A DNA stretch of 64,000 nt from an uncultured bacterium (lineage in GTDB: Bacteria; Cyanobacteriota; Vampirovibrionia; Gastranaerophilales; Gastranaerophilaceae): positions 1 through 64,000 of the forward strand of contig CANENE010000009.1 in NCBI GenBank assembly GCA_947428835.1, in the 5' to 3' direction. Each line of letters starts with the position of its first letter. The first letter of the stretch is position 1. The translations under genes and the position numbers were made by a program. Positions 16,317 through 25,405 of the stretch are shown one piece after another. Below the pieces are notes generated by a model that did no database searches, was not told the DNA's origin, and saw only the letters and a program-made list of their open reading frames with translations.

Positions 16317-18815
16317 ATGAGCGAAAACAAGAAATATTTAACCATACACGGACATTTTTACCAACCACCCAGAGAAAACCCATGGATAGAAGAAGTTGAA
16401 ACACAAGAAAGCGCCTATCCCAACCATGATTGGAACGAAAGAGTTTCAATGCAATGTTATGGTCCAAACGGGGCATCAAGGATTGTTGATGATAAAAACT
16501 CAATTATTGAAATTTCAAACAACTATAAATATATAAGCTTCAATTTCGGCCCGACACTATTAAGCTGGATGGAAGCTCACGACAAAAAAGCATATGATAG
16601 AATAATAAAAGCAGATAAAGAGTCAAGAAAATTATACGGCGGTCACGGCTGTGCTATAGCACAAGTTTATAACCATATAATTATGCCTCTTGCAAATAGA
16701 AACGACAAAATAACCCAGGTCATTTGGGGGCTTAAAGATTTTCAAAAAAGATTTAAAAGAAACGCAGAAGGTATTTGGCTTGCCGAAACCGCAGTTGATG
16801 CCCAAACTCTTGAAATTCTTATAGATTTAGGTGTTAAATTCACTATTCTATCTCCCCATCAGGCAAAATGCATAAATAAAATCGGTGAATACAACTGGCA
16901 GGATGTAAGCTGGGGAAGTATTGACCCATCGCGCCCATATAGATACTTTGTTGAAGGCGAAAAAGAAAAATATATAGATTTATTTTTCTATGATGGTTCT
17001 ATTTCAAAATCTGTCGCCTTTGATAACCTTTTGATGGATGGTAAAAAATTCGCCTCAAGACTGAATGATGGCTACGTAGAAGATAGAAACCATTCTCAAC
17101 TGGTCAATATTGCAACAGATGGAGAAAGCTACGGACATCATACAAAATTTGGCGAAATGGCACTATCTTATATTGTAAGGGTGGGCGCTAAAGATTTTGG
17201 CTTTGAAATCACAAATTATGCCCAATATCTTGAAATGTCCCCTCCTGAATACGAAGTGGATATTAAACCCGTAAGCGCCTGGAGCTGCTCCCACGGGGTC
17301 GGAAGATGGCAGGAAGATTGCGGCTGCTCTACAGGAGCACAACCCGGATGGAATCAAAGATGGAGAAAGCCTCTTCGACAAGCACTTGACTATTTAAGAG
17401 ATGAGCTTATTAAGCTTTGTTCAATTGAAGGAACAAAATACTACAAAGATTTTTGGCAGGCAAGAAACAACTATATTGATGTAATTTTGGACCGCTCCCT
17501 TGAAAACATCGATAAATTCTTTAAAGAAAATGCCAAAAAGCAGCTTACAAACCCTGAAAAAGTAAAAGCATTAAAATTAATGGAAATTCAGCGTTTTGCA
17601 CAATTGATGTATACTTCCTGCGGTTGGTTTTTTGCTGATATTTCAGGAATTGAAACAACTCAGATTTTAAAATATGCCTATAGAGCAATGGAGCTTGCAG
17701 GGGAATTTACCAAAGAAAACTATGAAAAACCAATTCTTTCCATCCTTTTAAAAGCAAAAAGTAATATAAGGGAATTTGGAAACGGTAAAGATATCTTCAA
17801 AAGCTGGGTAAAACCTGCAGCAGTCGGTTTTGAAAAAATTGCAGCACAATACGCTATTGAAGCAAGTTTTGATGATGATATAGTTCCCGACAATTTAAAC
17901 AATGACGATTTGTACTGTTTTCACATCAAAAGAACAAACTACAAAAAACACAAAAAAGACAATACTTCTGTTTCTTTTGCAAAACTTGAAATCACTTCAA
18001 GAATAACACTTGAAAAGAAAGAACTTGTCTTTGCAATGTACCAAAATGAAAAATTTGATTACTATTGCGCAGTTAAAGATTATAAATCAGCAGATGATTA
18101 TTCGGTTCAAAAGAAAGAAATAATTTCAGCTTTCAACGATAGTGCACAAAAGTGCATAGAAACAATTCAAAAACACTTCGGAAGCAGATTATATTCAATA
18201 AAAGATATACCGATAGACAGACGTAAAGAAATCTTAGAAGACCTTATAACTGCACGTATTCAGAAGGCTTCTATGACATATAAGCAGCTTTATGAAACTT
18301 TGCTGGTACCAATTACGCATCTTAGAGATTTGGGTATGACAATACCTGAAGGATTTAGAGTATGCGCTAAATATACGCTTTTATCCGATTTAGTTGATGA
18401 ACTTTCAAATTTTGAAACACTTGAAGACAAAGGTAAAATCAAAAAATTACTTGAAATTAAACATTTGGCAGATAAATTTTCAATCAAACTAAACGACCCC
18501 AAAGCAAAAGAAATTTTATCCAAAAAGGCGGTTCAACTATTGGAAGATTTTAAAAACAAAAGAACTCTTAAAGCAGGAGAAGAACTTTTGAAATTCTTTA
18601 ATCTTTTAAATAAACTTGAAATAGATACAAAAATATCTACAGCACAAAATATATTCTATGATATGGTATGCGACAATTTTGAACAATTTGTAGAAGAGGT
18701 TAAGATTAAAGAAAATCTATCTAATCAAAAATTTTTCAAGCTTATTGTTGATATCGGATATTCCTTGAATTTAAATATGGAGTTTTATAAAGAAAAGCTA
18801 AATTCAATGATATAA
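16317..18815 (+). CDS. Glycoside hydrolase family 57 / DUF3536 protein
   Basis: The protein opens with LTIHGHFYQPPRENPW, the first conserved block of GH57 enzymes, then SFNFGPTLLSWME, and GIWLAETAVD with the likely catalytic Glu. ATDGESYGHH follows near 263-272, carrying the likely acid. The C-terminal 450 residues match the layout of the long DUF3536 members. GH57 enzymes act on alpha-glucans as amylases, branching enzymes or glucanotransferases, so a role in intracellular glycogen is likely. There is no signal peptide. GGAG lies just before the start. At 832 residues it is of normal length for this subgroup. The precise reaction is not known from sequence. Confidence 0.88.
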   Translation: MSENKKYLTIHGHFYQPPRENPWIEEVETQESAYPNHDWNERVSMQCYGPNGASRIVDDKNSIIEISNNYKYISFNFGPTLLSWMEAHDKKAYDRIIKADKESRKLYGGHGCAIAQVYNHIIMPLANRNDKITQVIWGLKDFQKRFKRNAEGIWLAETAVDAQTLEILIDLGVKFTILSPHQAKCINKIGEYNWQDVSWGSIDPSRPYRYFVEGEKEKYIDLFFYDGSISKSVAFDNLLMDGKKFASRLNDGYVEDRNHSQLVNIATDGESYGHHTKFGEMALSYIVRVGAKDFGFEITNYAQYLEMSPPEYEVDIKPVSAWSCSHGVGRWQEDCGCSTGAQPGWNQRWRKPLRQALDYLRDELIKLCSIEGTKYYKDFWQARNNYIDVILDRSLENIDKFFKENAKKQLTNPEKVKALKLMEIQRFAQLMYTSCGWFFADISGIETTQILKYAYRAMELAGEFTKENYEKPILSILLKAKSNIREFGNGKDIFKSWVKPAAVGFEKIAAQYAIEASFDDDIVPDNLNNDDLYCFHIKRTNYKKHKKDNTSVSFAKLEITSRITLEKKELVFAMYQNEKFDYYCAVKDYKSADDYSVQKKEIISAFNDSAQKCIETIQKHFGSRLYSIKDIPIDRRKEILEDLITARIQKASMTYKQLYETLLVPITHLRDLGMTIPEGFRVCAKYTLLSDLVDELSNFETLEDKGKIKKLLEIKHLADKFSIKLNDPKAKEILSKKAVQLLEDFKNKRTLKAGEELLKFFNLLNKLEIDTKISTAQNIFYDMVCDNFEQFVEEVKIKENLSNQKFFKLIVDIGYSLNLNMEFYKEKLNSMI

Positions 18816-18864
18816 ACATTTTTTGTTAGTAATTTAAAAAACGTGGAATAATAGAAATATAATT

Positions 18865-19356
18865 ATGTCTATAAACGCGATAAACGGTATCTCTCTTTAC
18901 GAGTATTACTACAAAATTAACAAAGAAAAGCAAGAGAAAGACAAGTCCCCCATAGCTAAAGAAATGAAAAAGTATGGACTGACCCCAACAGATGACGAGT
19001 CTTTAAATATTGCACTGTTGCAAAGAGCAAAGAACTTAAGCAGCCAAAACGTTAATGAAGGTAAAGAACAGATAGCCAATGAAGATCGCCCGTGGGCAGA
19101 TATTATGTACCAATTGGATTTGTCATTCAGTGAAAATCCGGCAGACGACATTGAAAATATAAAAAAAGAACTCAAAAATCTCATGATTGGAGTGGTCGAC
19201 GAAGAACTCCAACAAGAGATTGATGAACTGGAAAGCAATGTGATTCAGATGTATATTGATTTCCAAAGAAACGGCTCAAATGTAGATATGAAGTTTAATT
19301 CATTAGGTGCCGAATTAAATAACTTATCTATGTTAAATAGAACGAATTTCATTTGA
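18865..19356 (+). CDS. Helical protein of unknown function
   Basis: A 163-residue soluble, largely helical acidic protein with no signal peptide or membrane segment. It begins MSINAINGISLYEYYYKI. Residues 70-160 contain two or three long amphipathic helices. I do not recognise the family. It lies 49 bases after the GH57 gene and is followed by a strong terminator, so it may be the last gene of that transcript. Confidence 0.7.
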   Translation: MSINAINGISLYEYYYKINKEKQEKDKSPIAKEMKKYGLTPTDDESLNIALLQRAKNLSSQNVNEGKEQIANEDRPWADIMYQLDLSFSENPADDIENIKKELKNLMIGVVDEELQQEIDELESNVIQMYIDFQRNGSNVDMKFNSLGAELNNLSMLNRTNFI

Positions 19357-19357
19357 G

Positions 19358-19382
19358 GGTGCTTTTTAAAGCTCAAAGCACC
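19358..19382. terminator. Hairpin just after the helical-protein gene
   Basis: An 8-bp stem, GGTGCTTT (19358-19365) with AAAGCACC (19375-19382), encloses a 9-base loop. It begins one base after the stop codon. No U tract follows it directly, so on its own it is a weak terminator or an RNA-stabilising 3' hairpin. Confidence 0.4.
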
Positions 19383-19431
19383 AAAACACTCAAATAAAAT
19401 CCCAATCGAGAGCTTTGATGTTATCATTTTC

Positions 19432-19459
19432 GGGAATAGAATAATCTATTCCCTTTTTT
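19432..19459 (+). terminator. Strong rho-independent terminator
   Basis: GGGAATAGA (19432-19440), loop ATAA, TCTATTCCC (19445-19453), then six T. A perfect 9-bp stem with a tetraloop and a clean T tract on the plus strand. It ends the transcript that includes the GH57 enzyme and the helical protein. Confidence 0.92.
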
Positions 19460-19471
19460 GTTGAATTTTAT

Positions 19472-20445
19472 CTAAACATCCTCGTATCTGACAGGCGGCT
19501 CTTTAAATAGTGATGGGTATTTTTTAATATAATCATCCAAATCACAATAAAACGCTTCAAAATCTGCACTGACTCCTTTTTTATAAGGAGAAACCTTGAC
19601 TCCACAGCTATGGTAAATTACTTTTGTTAGAATGTTGGCAAATGAATCTGAACCTTTTCTATATGGAGTTTCTTGTGCAATAAGCCAATGTATTGTTGCA
19701 ACTGATTTATTAATTTCATCCAAAGTCGGATTTTGATTGCGTTTCAATTTAAAATATTCCTGCTTCACTAAATCCAAATTACTTTTTTCTTCATCATGGG
19801 GTGTTTCTATTAATATACATCTTGATTTTGCACTAAAAATCCTCTCTTCTGCTTCACAAATTCTAGATACAAGTGCGTCTGGATATTCTTCGTTTGATTT
19901 AGGATAAAAGTAAGACAATTCATCTGTGCATGTGTCTATAGTTCTTTTATAATCTTCGGGCAATTTAGTTTTTGCTTGTTCTAATTTTTTCATATAATCA
20001 TCATAGTATTCTTCTCCTCTTTCATTTTTTATGATAGAAACATACATTTTGTCTCTTTTTTCCTGCCCATAAGCGTTATATCTATAAATTCGCTCGCCGT
20101 TTATTCTAGTCAGCCCAATTTCTATTTTTAGAAAAACTCGATCCAATCTTTCGCGATTACAAAGCATTTTAGATATAGCAGAAGCTAATATGCTCATCCT
20201 CATTGCCCATTTCTGCCTTTTTTGGTAGTGTTTCATATCTATAAAAAGACATTTTCATCAATCTTATATTTGTCATATAAGATTGCATCGTCGTAATAAC
20301 CATCTCCCAAACCCATACCTTTTGTCAAATCTTCAAGTTCTTATCTTGAAATATTATCACAGGTCGGAAAATTTTGTTTTACTGTATTTGATGCTGCGCC
20401 AAAATACATTTTAGGATAAAATGAAGAAATTTGAGAAATTTGCAC
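19472..20445 (-). pseudogene. Decayed gene, interrupted by a stop and a frameshift
   Basis: The intact part is a 254-codon frame from 20236 to 19472. Upstream, a GTG at 20445 opens a frame beginning MQISQISSFYPKMYFGAAS. It meets an in-frame TAA at 20343-20341, continues in the same frame with ELEDLTKGMGLGDGYYDD, and stops at 20241-20239. Shifting one base in the A-run near 20250 joins it smoothly to KCLFIDMKHYQKR, the start of the downstream frame. The original product was therefore about 324 residues, with a tag-like F-G motif near its N-terminus. The remaining C-terminus has a conserved-looking WLIAQETPYRKGSDS stretch. I cannot name the family. Two lesions argue for true decay; sequencing error at both is less likely. 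Confidence 0.65.
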
Positions 20446-20486
20446 TATACTATTCTTTTAAAATTACTAAACTACTTTTATAAAAC

Positions 20487-22007
20487 CTAAACATCTATAA
20501 TTTTGCTTTTTACTATTTCTTTTTGTTTGTTTGCACCTGTTAAAATAAAGTTCCAATCGTTTTCAGGTATATTTTCAAAATCAAACTTTTTAAATGCTTT
20601 TTTAAACGCGCCGAGGTTTCCTCCAAGCTCGCTTACTTCAACCAAAAAATCAACAAGAGAAACTTTTGCAGTAGACAAAAATGCCTGAATTTCATCCCAA
20701 TCAACACTTGAACATCTAAAATTTACACCCAGTTTATGAAATTCTTTTTTGAGATAGCTAATTCTTTTTTCAATAATTTTTTTATCCTGACGCTTAAAAT
20801 CTTCAAAAGGAGTATTTGCTTTTGGAATAAATGTTGAAGTCGAAATCGTTAAATTAAGATTATCAAAACCCTGTTTAATGTTTTCTTTTATTTTTGCTTT
20901 CATTTTTTTAACAAGCTCAACAAGAGCTTCAACATCCTCATCGCCTTCAGTCGGAAGCGATAGCATTGTATAAATTTTTATGCCCTTCAAGCCGCCTTTT
21001 TGGGCAATTTCTATTGTTTTTAAAATATCTTCATCGCTTAGATTTTTATTAATAAAATCTCTTAATCTTTTTGAGCCTGCTTCAAGCGCTATTGTCGCAG
21101 TTTTTTGCCCGCATTTGACAAGAGTCTTTATAATATCCTCATCGGCTAAATCCGCTCTTAAAGAAGATAAGGATAATTCGATTTGCTTCATATCTGCAAT
21201 ATTAGATATGTGCTTCATAATATCATCAAACCTTGGATGCCCGGCGACATAAGCCCCCAAAAGCGCGATTTTATTTGTATATTGAAGGGCAAAATCGATT
21301 GTTTTAATTATTTTTTCATAAGGTACAAAACGAACAGGCAAATTCAACCAGCTTGCAAGGCAGAAATTACACAACTTCGGGCAGCCTCTTTCGACTTCTA
21401 TTACGATTGTATCTTTAAAAAAACTTTTTTCTGATAATATCGGAGTAAAAAGAATCTCTTCTTCCATATTGTCTCTTACAATTTCAGTCGGCTTTGGATA
21501 TTTTGGAACATAAATTCCTTTTATATTTGATAGCTGTTTTAAAATTTCATCTTTTTTAGTTGTTCTTTTATTTTTTAAAACCTCAATAGCTTCAACAAGA
21601 CAAACTTTTTCACCAACTGCAATAAAATCAAAAAAATCCTGATATGGAATAGGGTTTGCCATAAGCACAGGACCGCCTGCAAAAATTATCGGGTCACTTT
21701 CCCTTCTTTCAGATGCCTTCAGAGGAATACTGTATTTTTTTAGCATCTTAATTAAAGACATAAAATCCATTTCAAAACTGATTGAAAAGCCCATTACATC
21801 TATTTCATTTGAAAAAATTTCAGTTTTTGTTGTATCTAAATAAATTCTTTCAACAAAAATATTTTCCATATTATCAAGCATTTTAAAAATGGAAAGATAA
21901 CCAACGGATGCAAGAGCAAAGCTTTCTATCTGAGGGAAAGCAAAAGCAAGGTTAAGCTTGATTTCACCTTTATCTTTTCTTCTTTCATATAAAAATACTT
22001 CTTGCAA
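20487..22007 (-). CDS. B12-binding-type radical SAM protein
   Basis: Residues 15-175 resemble a degenerate cobalamin-binding Rossmann domain, with the segment IIFAGGPVLMANPIPYQDF. The radical SAM domain follows with the cluster motif CPKLCNFC near residue 210, then later LPTEGDEDVEAL and STFIPKANTPFEDF. This is the domain order of the large family that includes methylthiotransferase and Mg-protoporphyrin cyclase relatives. The subgroup with the short C-terminal tail often sits with ribosome or tRNA genes, and its reaction is not established to my knowledge. It lies 17 bases after the AI-2E transporter gene, so the two may be co-transcribed. Confidence 0.82.
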   Translation of the reverse strand: MQEVFLYERRKDKGEIKLNLAFAFPQIESFALASVGYLSIFKMLDNMENIFVERIYLDTTKTEIFSNEIDVMGFSISFEMDFMSLIKMLKKYSIPLKASERRESDPIIFAGGPVLMANPIPYQDFFDFIAVGEKVCLVEAIEVLKNKRTTKKDEILKQLSNIKGIYVPKYPKPTEIVRDNMEEEILFTPILSEKSFFKDTIVIEVERGCPKLCNFCLASWLNLPVRFVPYEKIIKTIDFALQYTNKIALLGAYVAGHPRFDDIMKHISNIADMKQIELSLSSLRADLADEDIIKTLVKCGQKTATIALEAGSKRLRDFINKNLSDEDILKTIEIAQKGGLKGIKIYTMLSLPTEGDEDVEALVELVKKMKAKIKENIKQGFDNLNLTISTSTFIPKANTPFEDFKRQDKKIIEKRISYLKKEFHKLGVNFRCSSVDWDEIQAFLSTAKVSLVDFLVEVSELGGNLGAFKKAFKKFDFENIPENDWNFILTGANKQKEIVKSKIIDV

Positions 22008-22024
22008 ACTTAAATTACCTCTTT

Positions 22025-23047
22025 TTAAGATTTGTTGTTTATGCGATTTAGATATAATTCATCAACCAAAACACAAATAACACAAGCTATAGCAGGAGCC
22101 AATATAACACCTGCCACGCCTAAAAACCTTGCACAAATTAAAAGAGATACAACAATTATCAATGGGTGCATATTTAAAAGCTTTCCAAATACAATTGGCC
22201 TTAAAAGCTGATTTTGCGCCCATTGCGCAATCATATAAACAACAAAAGTTAAAAGCACATAAGTAAAACCGTCGCTTGCTGAAGTTATTAAACCGATTAA
22301 AACAGCAACTGTCGGGCCAATTACCGGAATTATATCAAAAACGCAGGTAATAAACCCAAGCAAAAATGCATGGGAATTACCCAATATCAAAAGTCCGATT
22401 GTTGTAACAAGCCCTACAAAAATCATCGCAATACCTTGTGCAAAAACATAATTGCCGACTTTTGAAGAAATATTATCAAGTATTTTTAAAGCCATTTCTT
22501 TTTTTTCTACAGGAAAAAATTCCATAAACTTATCTTTAATTCTTTTTTCATCATATGCAAAATAAAACACCATAATTGAAATTGCAAAAAACGTGGTTAA
22601 GATGCTTGCAATTCTTTTGCCCGCTACAATGGAATTTTGCAAAAAACTGTGCGCTCCTTGACTTATAGCATCTGCCATAGAATCAATGGTCACAAATTCG
22701 CCAATGGTTTTTCCAAATATCTTTATACCCAAAATTCCATCTAAACCCTTAAAGGTATCGGGAATGCTATCGACTAAAGCGGCAAATTGTTTTGCACAAG
22801 TTGCAATCAATGGAACAAAAACAGCAACACTTAAAATAATCAAAAGCAAAAGCACAACTGAAACAGCTGCTATTCTTGGCATCTTCTTTTCCATTTTGCC
22901 GATAATCGGATTAATTGCACAAGTTATAACAAAAGATGCAAAAAGCATCATTATTATATCTATTGAATAAAAAGCAATAGCCAAAACCGAAATTATTATA
23001 AGAAATACCACAATATTTTTTAAGCTGATTATTTTTATATTTTGCAT
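22025..23047 (-). CDS. AI-2E family transporter
   Basis: A 340-residue membrane protein with about eight hydrophobic segments. The C-terminal region contains GFITCVFDIIPVIGPTVAVLIGL and a final PIVFGKLLNMHPLIIVVSLL, both typical of the AI-2E (YdiK/PerM) family. Members include an autoinducer-2 exporter and Na+/H+ antiporters, so the substrate is open. The gene is upstream of the radical SAM gene on the same strand and divergent from lysA. Confidence 0.88.
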   Translation of the reverse strand: MQNIKIISLKNIVVFLIIISVLAIAFYSIDIIMMLFASFVITCAINPIIGKMEKKMPRIAAVSVVLLLLIILSVAVFVPLIATCAKQFAALVDSIPDTFKGLDGILGIKIFGKTIGEFVTIDSMADAISQGAHSFLQNSIVAGKRIASILTTFFAISIMVFYFAYDEKRIKDKFMEFFPVEKKEMALKILDNISSKVGNYVFAQGIAMIFVGLVTTIGLLILGNSHAFLLGFITCVFDIIPVIGPTVAVLIGLITSASDGFTYVLLTFVVYMIAQWAQNQLLRPIVFGKLLNMHPLIIVVSLLICARFLGVAGVILAPAIACVICVLVDELYLNRINNKS

Positions 23048-23124
23048 ATTATATCTACCTTATAATGTTGTTTTCTTTATGTTATAATTCTTTTGATATT
23101 TTTGCAATAAGGAATTAATCTAAT

Positions 23125-24459
23125 ATGACAGAAAAAAAGTATATTAACCAAAACATTAAACCACTAAATACAAGAAGGAATGAAAAAGGCAATCTTGAAA
23201 TATCAGGCTGCGATATTGTTGAGCTTGCAAAAAAATACTCAACTCCGCTTTATGTTATAGATGAAATAACACTAACAAAGATGATAGAAGACTATAAAAA
23301 AGCTTTTTCAAAATACGAAAAAACAAATATTTTGTTTGCTTCAAAAGCTCTTATGACTTCAGCCATTGCAAAAATTATAGATAATTTAGGCCTTGGTTTT
23401 GATGTTGTTTCAATGGGCGAAATGCACACGCTTTTAAATGCAAAAATCAAATTAAACAAATCATCATTCAATGGCAATAACAAAAGCAAACAAGAAATTA
23501 AATATGCTATAGATAACGGAATTGACCACTTTAGCTGTGATAATTTCTATGAATTAAAAGTATTAAACGAAATTGCAAAAGAAAAAAATAAAATCCAAAA
23601 AATTCATTTAAGAATCACTCCGGGCATTGAATGCCACACACATGATTACATCAAAACAGGTCAAAACGATTCAAAATTCGGCTTCGATTTGAGCAGAATT
23701 GATGAAGTCATTAATCTTATTTTAAATGAATATAAAAATTTAAAATTAACAGGGCTTCACGCTCACATTGGCTCACAAATCTTTGAAACCCGGGTATATT
23801 ATGATGAAATCGGTGTTTTATTAAATGAAAGCAAAAGAATTAAAGATAAATTCAATATTGAATTAAGCGAAATTAATATTGGAGGTGGTCTTGGAATTAC
23901 CTACACAGATAGCGACAACCCTCCAAGCGTTTATAAGATAGCAGATGTTGTTATACAATCTATTGATGATAATTGCAAAAAATTAGGCTTAAACAAGCCA
24001 ATCTTATATGTTGAACCCGGCCGCTCGCTTGTTTGCACATCTGGCGTGAGTCTTTATACTCTTGGAAGCTGCAAAGAAATTGAAGGAATAAGAAATTATA
24101 TTGCAGTAGATGGAGGTATGGCTGATAACCCGAGACCTTCCATGTATCAAGCTGAATATTTTGCCGAAATTGCAAATGCAAAAGACAACAAAAAATCTAA
24201 AAAAGTTACAATTGCAGGAAAATTCTGCGAATCAGGAGATATTTTAATTAAAGATATTGATTTAAACGACCCAAAACCTGATGATATTTTGTGTATCTAT
24301 GCGACAGGTGCTTATTGTTATTCAATGTCATCCAATTACAACAATATGTTAAAGCCTGCAATGGTTTTGATTAATAACGGGAAATCCGATATAATTGTTA
24401 AAAGACAAACCCTTGAACAATTAAGCCAAAACGACATAGTGCCCGACAGATTAAAATAA
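23125..24459 (+). CDS. lysA: Diaminopimelate decarboxylase
   Basis: A fold-type III PLP enzyme. The PLP lysine lies in FASKALM near residue 74, followed by HAHIGSQI, GGGLGITY, EPGRSLVC and the substrate-binding CESGDIL. It decarboxylates meso-diaminopimelate to lysine. At 444 residues the length is usual. AAGGA lies upstream of the ATG. It starts a rightward run with cdaA (14 bases on) and the helicase gene. Confidence 0.93.
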   Translation: MTEKKYINQNIKPLNTRRNEKGNLEISGCDIVELAKKYSTPLYVIDEITLTKMIEDYKKAFSKYEKTNILFASKALMTSAIAKIIDNLGLGFDVVSMGEMHTLLNAKIKLNKSSFNGNNKSKQEIKYAIDNGIDHFSCDNFYELKVLNEIAKEKNKIQKIHLRITPGIECHTHDYIKTGQNDSKFGFDLSRIDEVINLILNEYKNLKLTGLHAHIGSQIFETRVYYDEIGVLLNESKRIKDKFNIELSEINIGGGLGITYTDSDNPPSVYKIADVVIQSIDDNCKKLGLNKPILYVEPGRSLVCTSGVSLYTLGSCKEIEGIRNYIAVDGGMADNPRPSMYQAEYFAEIANAKDNKKSKKVTIAGKFCESGDILIKDIDLNDPKPDDILCIYATGAYCYSMSSNYNNMLKPAMVLINNGKSDIIVKRQTLEQLSQNDIVPDRLK

Positions 24460-24473
24460 AGAGGAATATAAAC

Positions 24474-25385
24474 GTGAATTTTACAGATTATGATGCCATT
24501 ATTTTATCTCAAATTAAACATTTCTTTTCAGAAATGGATAGAGTCGGCATAATCGTCAATGCCTTTGAAATAGCTGTTTTAATTTTTATTTTATATTATC
24601 TTTATCAAAGATTTATCAAAGGCACTCAAAGCGAAAATCTCGTTAGAGGCTCTCTGCTTCTTATTGTAATGTGGGGAATTTCGGAACTTTTAATTAAAAT
24701 CAACCTTAATATCTTTGGCGTTTTTCTAAAAACATTAGTTTCAATAGTTGCTTTTGCACTCATTGTAATTTTCCAGCCCGAATTAAGGCGCTTTTTGGGA
24801 TACATTGGTCAAGGTAATCTTTTTGAAAAAATATTTATGACAAATATTGAACTCAACTACGACAAAAAAACAGACGTTGCAAAAGAGCTTATTGAAACAA
24901 TCAAATATCTTTCAAAATCCAAAACCGGAGGACTTATTGTTCTTCAGAAAGATACAGCTTCTTTTATGCAATCTGATGTCGGGGTTAAAATTAACGCAGA
25001 TATTTCCCAAGAACTATTGCTTACAATATTTTTCCCAAAAACTCCTCTCCATGATGGTGCTGTTGTAATAAGAGATAATAAAATCATTGCAGCAGGGGTG
25101 TTGCTTCCGCTGACCGAAGATCCCAAGCTTTCCTGGAGATACGGCACAAGACACAGAGCCGCAATCGGAGTATCAGAGACTTGTCCTGATTGTGCTTGTA
25201 TTGTTGTTTCAGAAGAAACAGGAGATGTTTCTGTTGCAATAGATGGAACACTCAAAAAATATGAAGACCTTGGCAAGCTAAAAGCAGATATGATTAGGAT
25301 TTTAGGCCACAAGCAAGAAGAAAAAACCAAAGAAACTCCAAAAAGCTTTATAAAATTTGATAATATTTTTGGAAAAACAGAATAA
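24474..25385 (+). CDS. cdaA: Diadenylate cyclase CdaA
   Basis: Three membrane helices (about 25-95) precede a DisA_N domain. The catalytic signatures LHDGAVVI (about 191-198) and RHRAAIGVSE (about 225-234) are both intact. The enzyme makes cyclic di-AMP from two ATP. The start is GTG at 24474, with AAAGAGG upstream. In Firmicutes cdaA usually lies with ybbR and glmM. Here it sits between lysA and a UvrD-type helicase with close spacing, so the operon context differs. The C-terminal 40 residues are charged and variable. Confidence 0.93.
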   Translation: MNFTDYDAIILSQIKHFFSEMDRVGIIVNAFEIAVLIFILYYLYQRFIKGTQSENLVRGSLLLIVMWGISELLIKINLNIFGVFLKTLVSIVAFALIVIFQPELRRFLGYIGQGNLFEKIFMTNIELNYDKKTDVAKELIETIKYLSKSKTGGLIVLQKDTASFMQSDVGVKINADISQELLLTIFFPKTPLHDGAVVIRDNKIIAAGVLLPLTEDPKLSWRYGTRHRAAIGVSETCPDCACIVVSEETGDVSVAIDGTLKKYEDLGKLKADMIRILGHKQEEKTKETPKSFIKFDNIFGKTE

Positions 25386-25405
25386 TTTGAGGATTTTAAT
25401 TTCCC

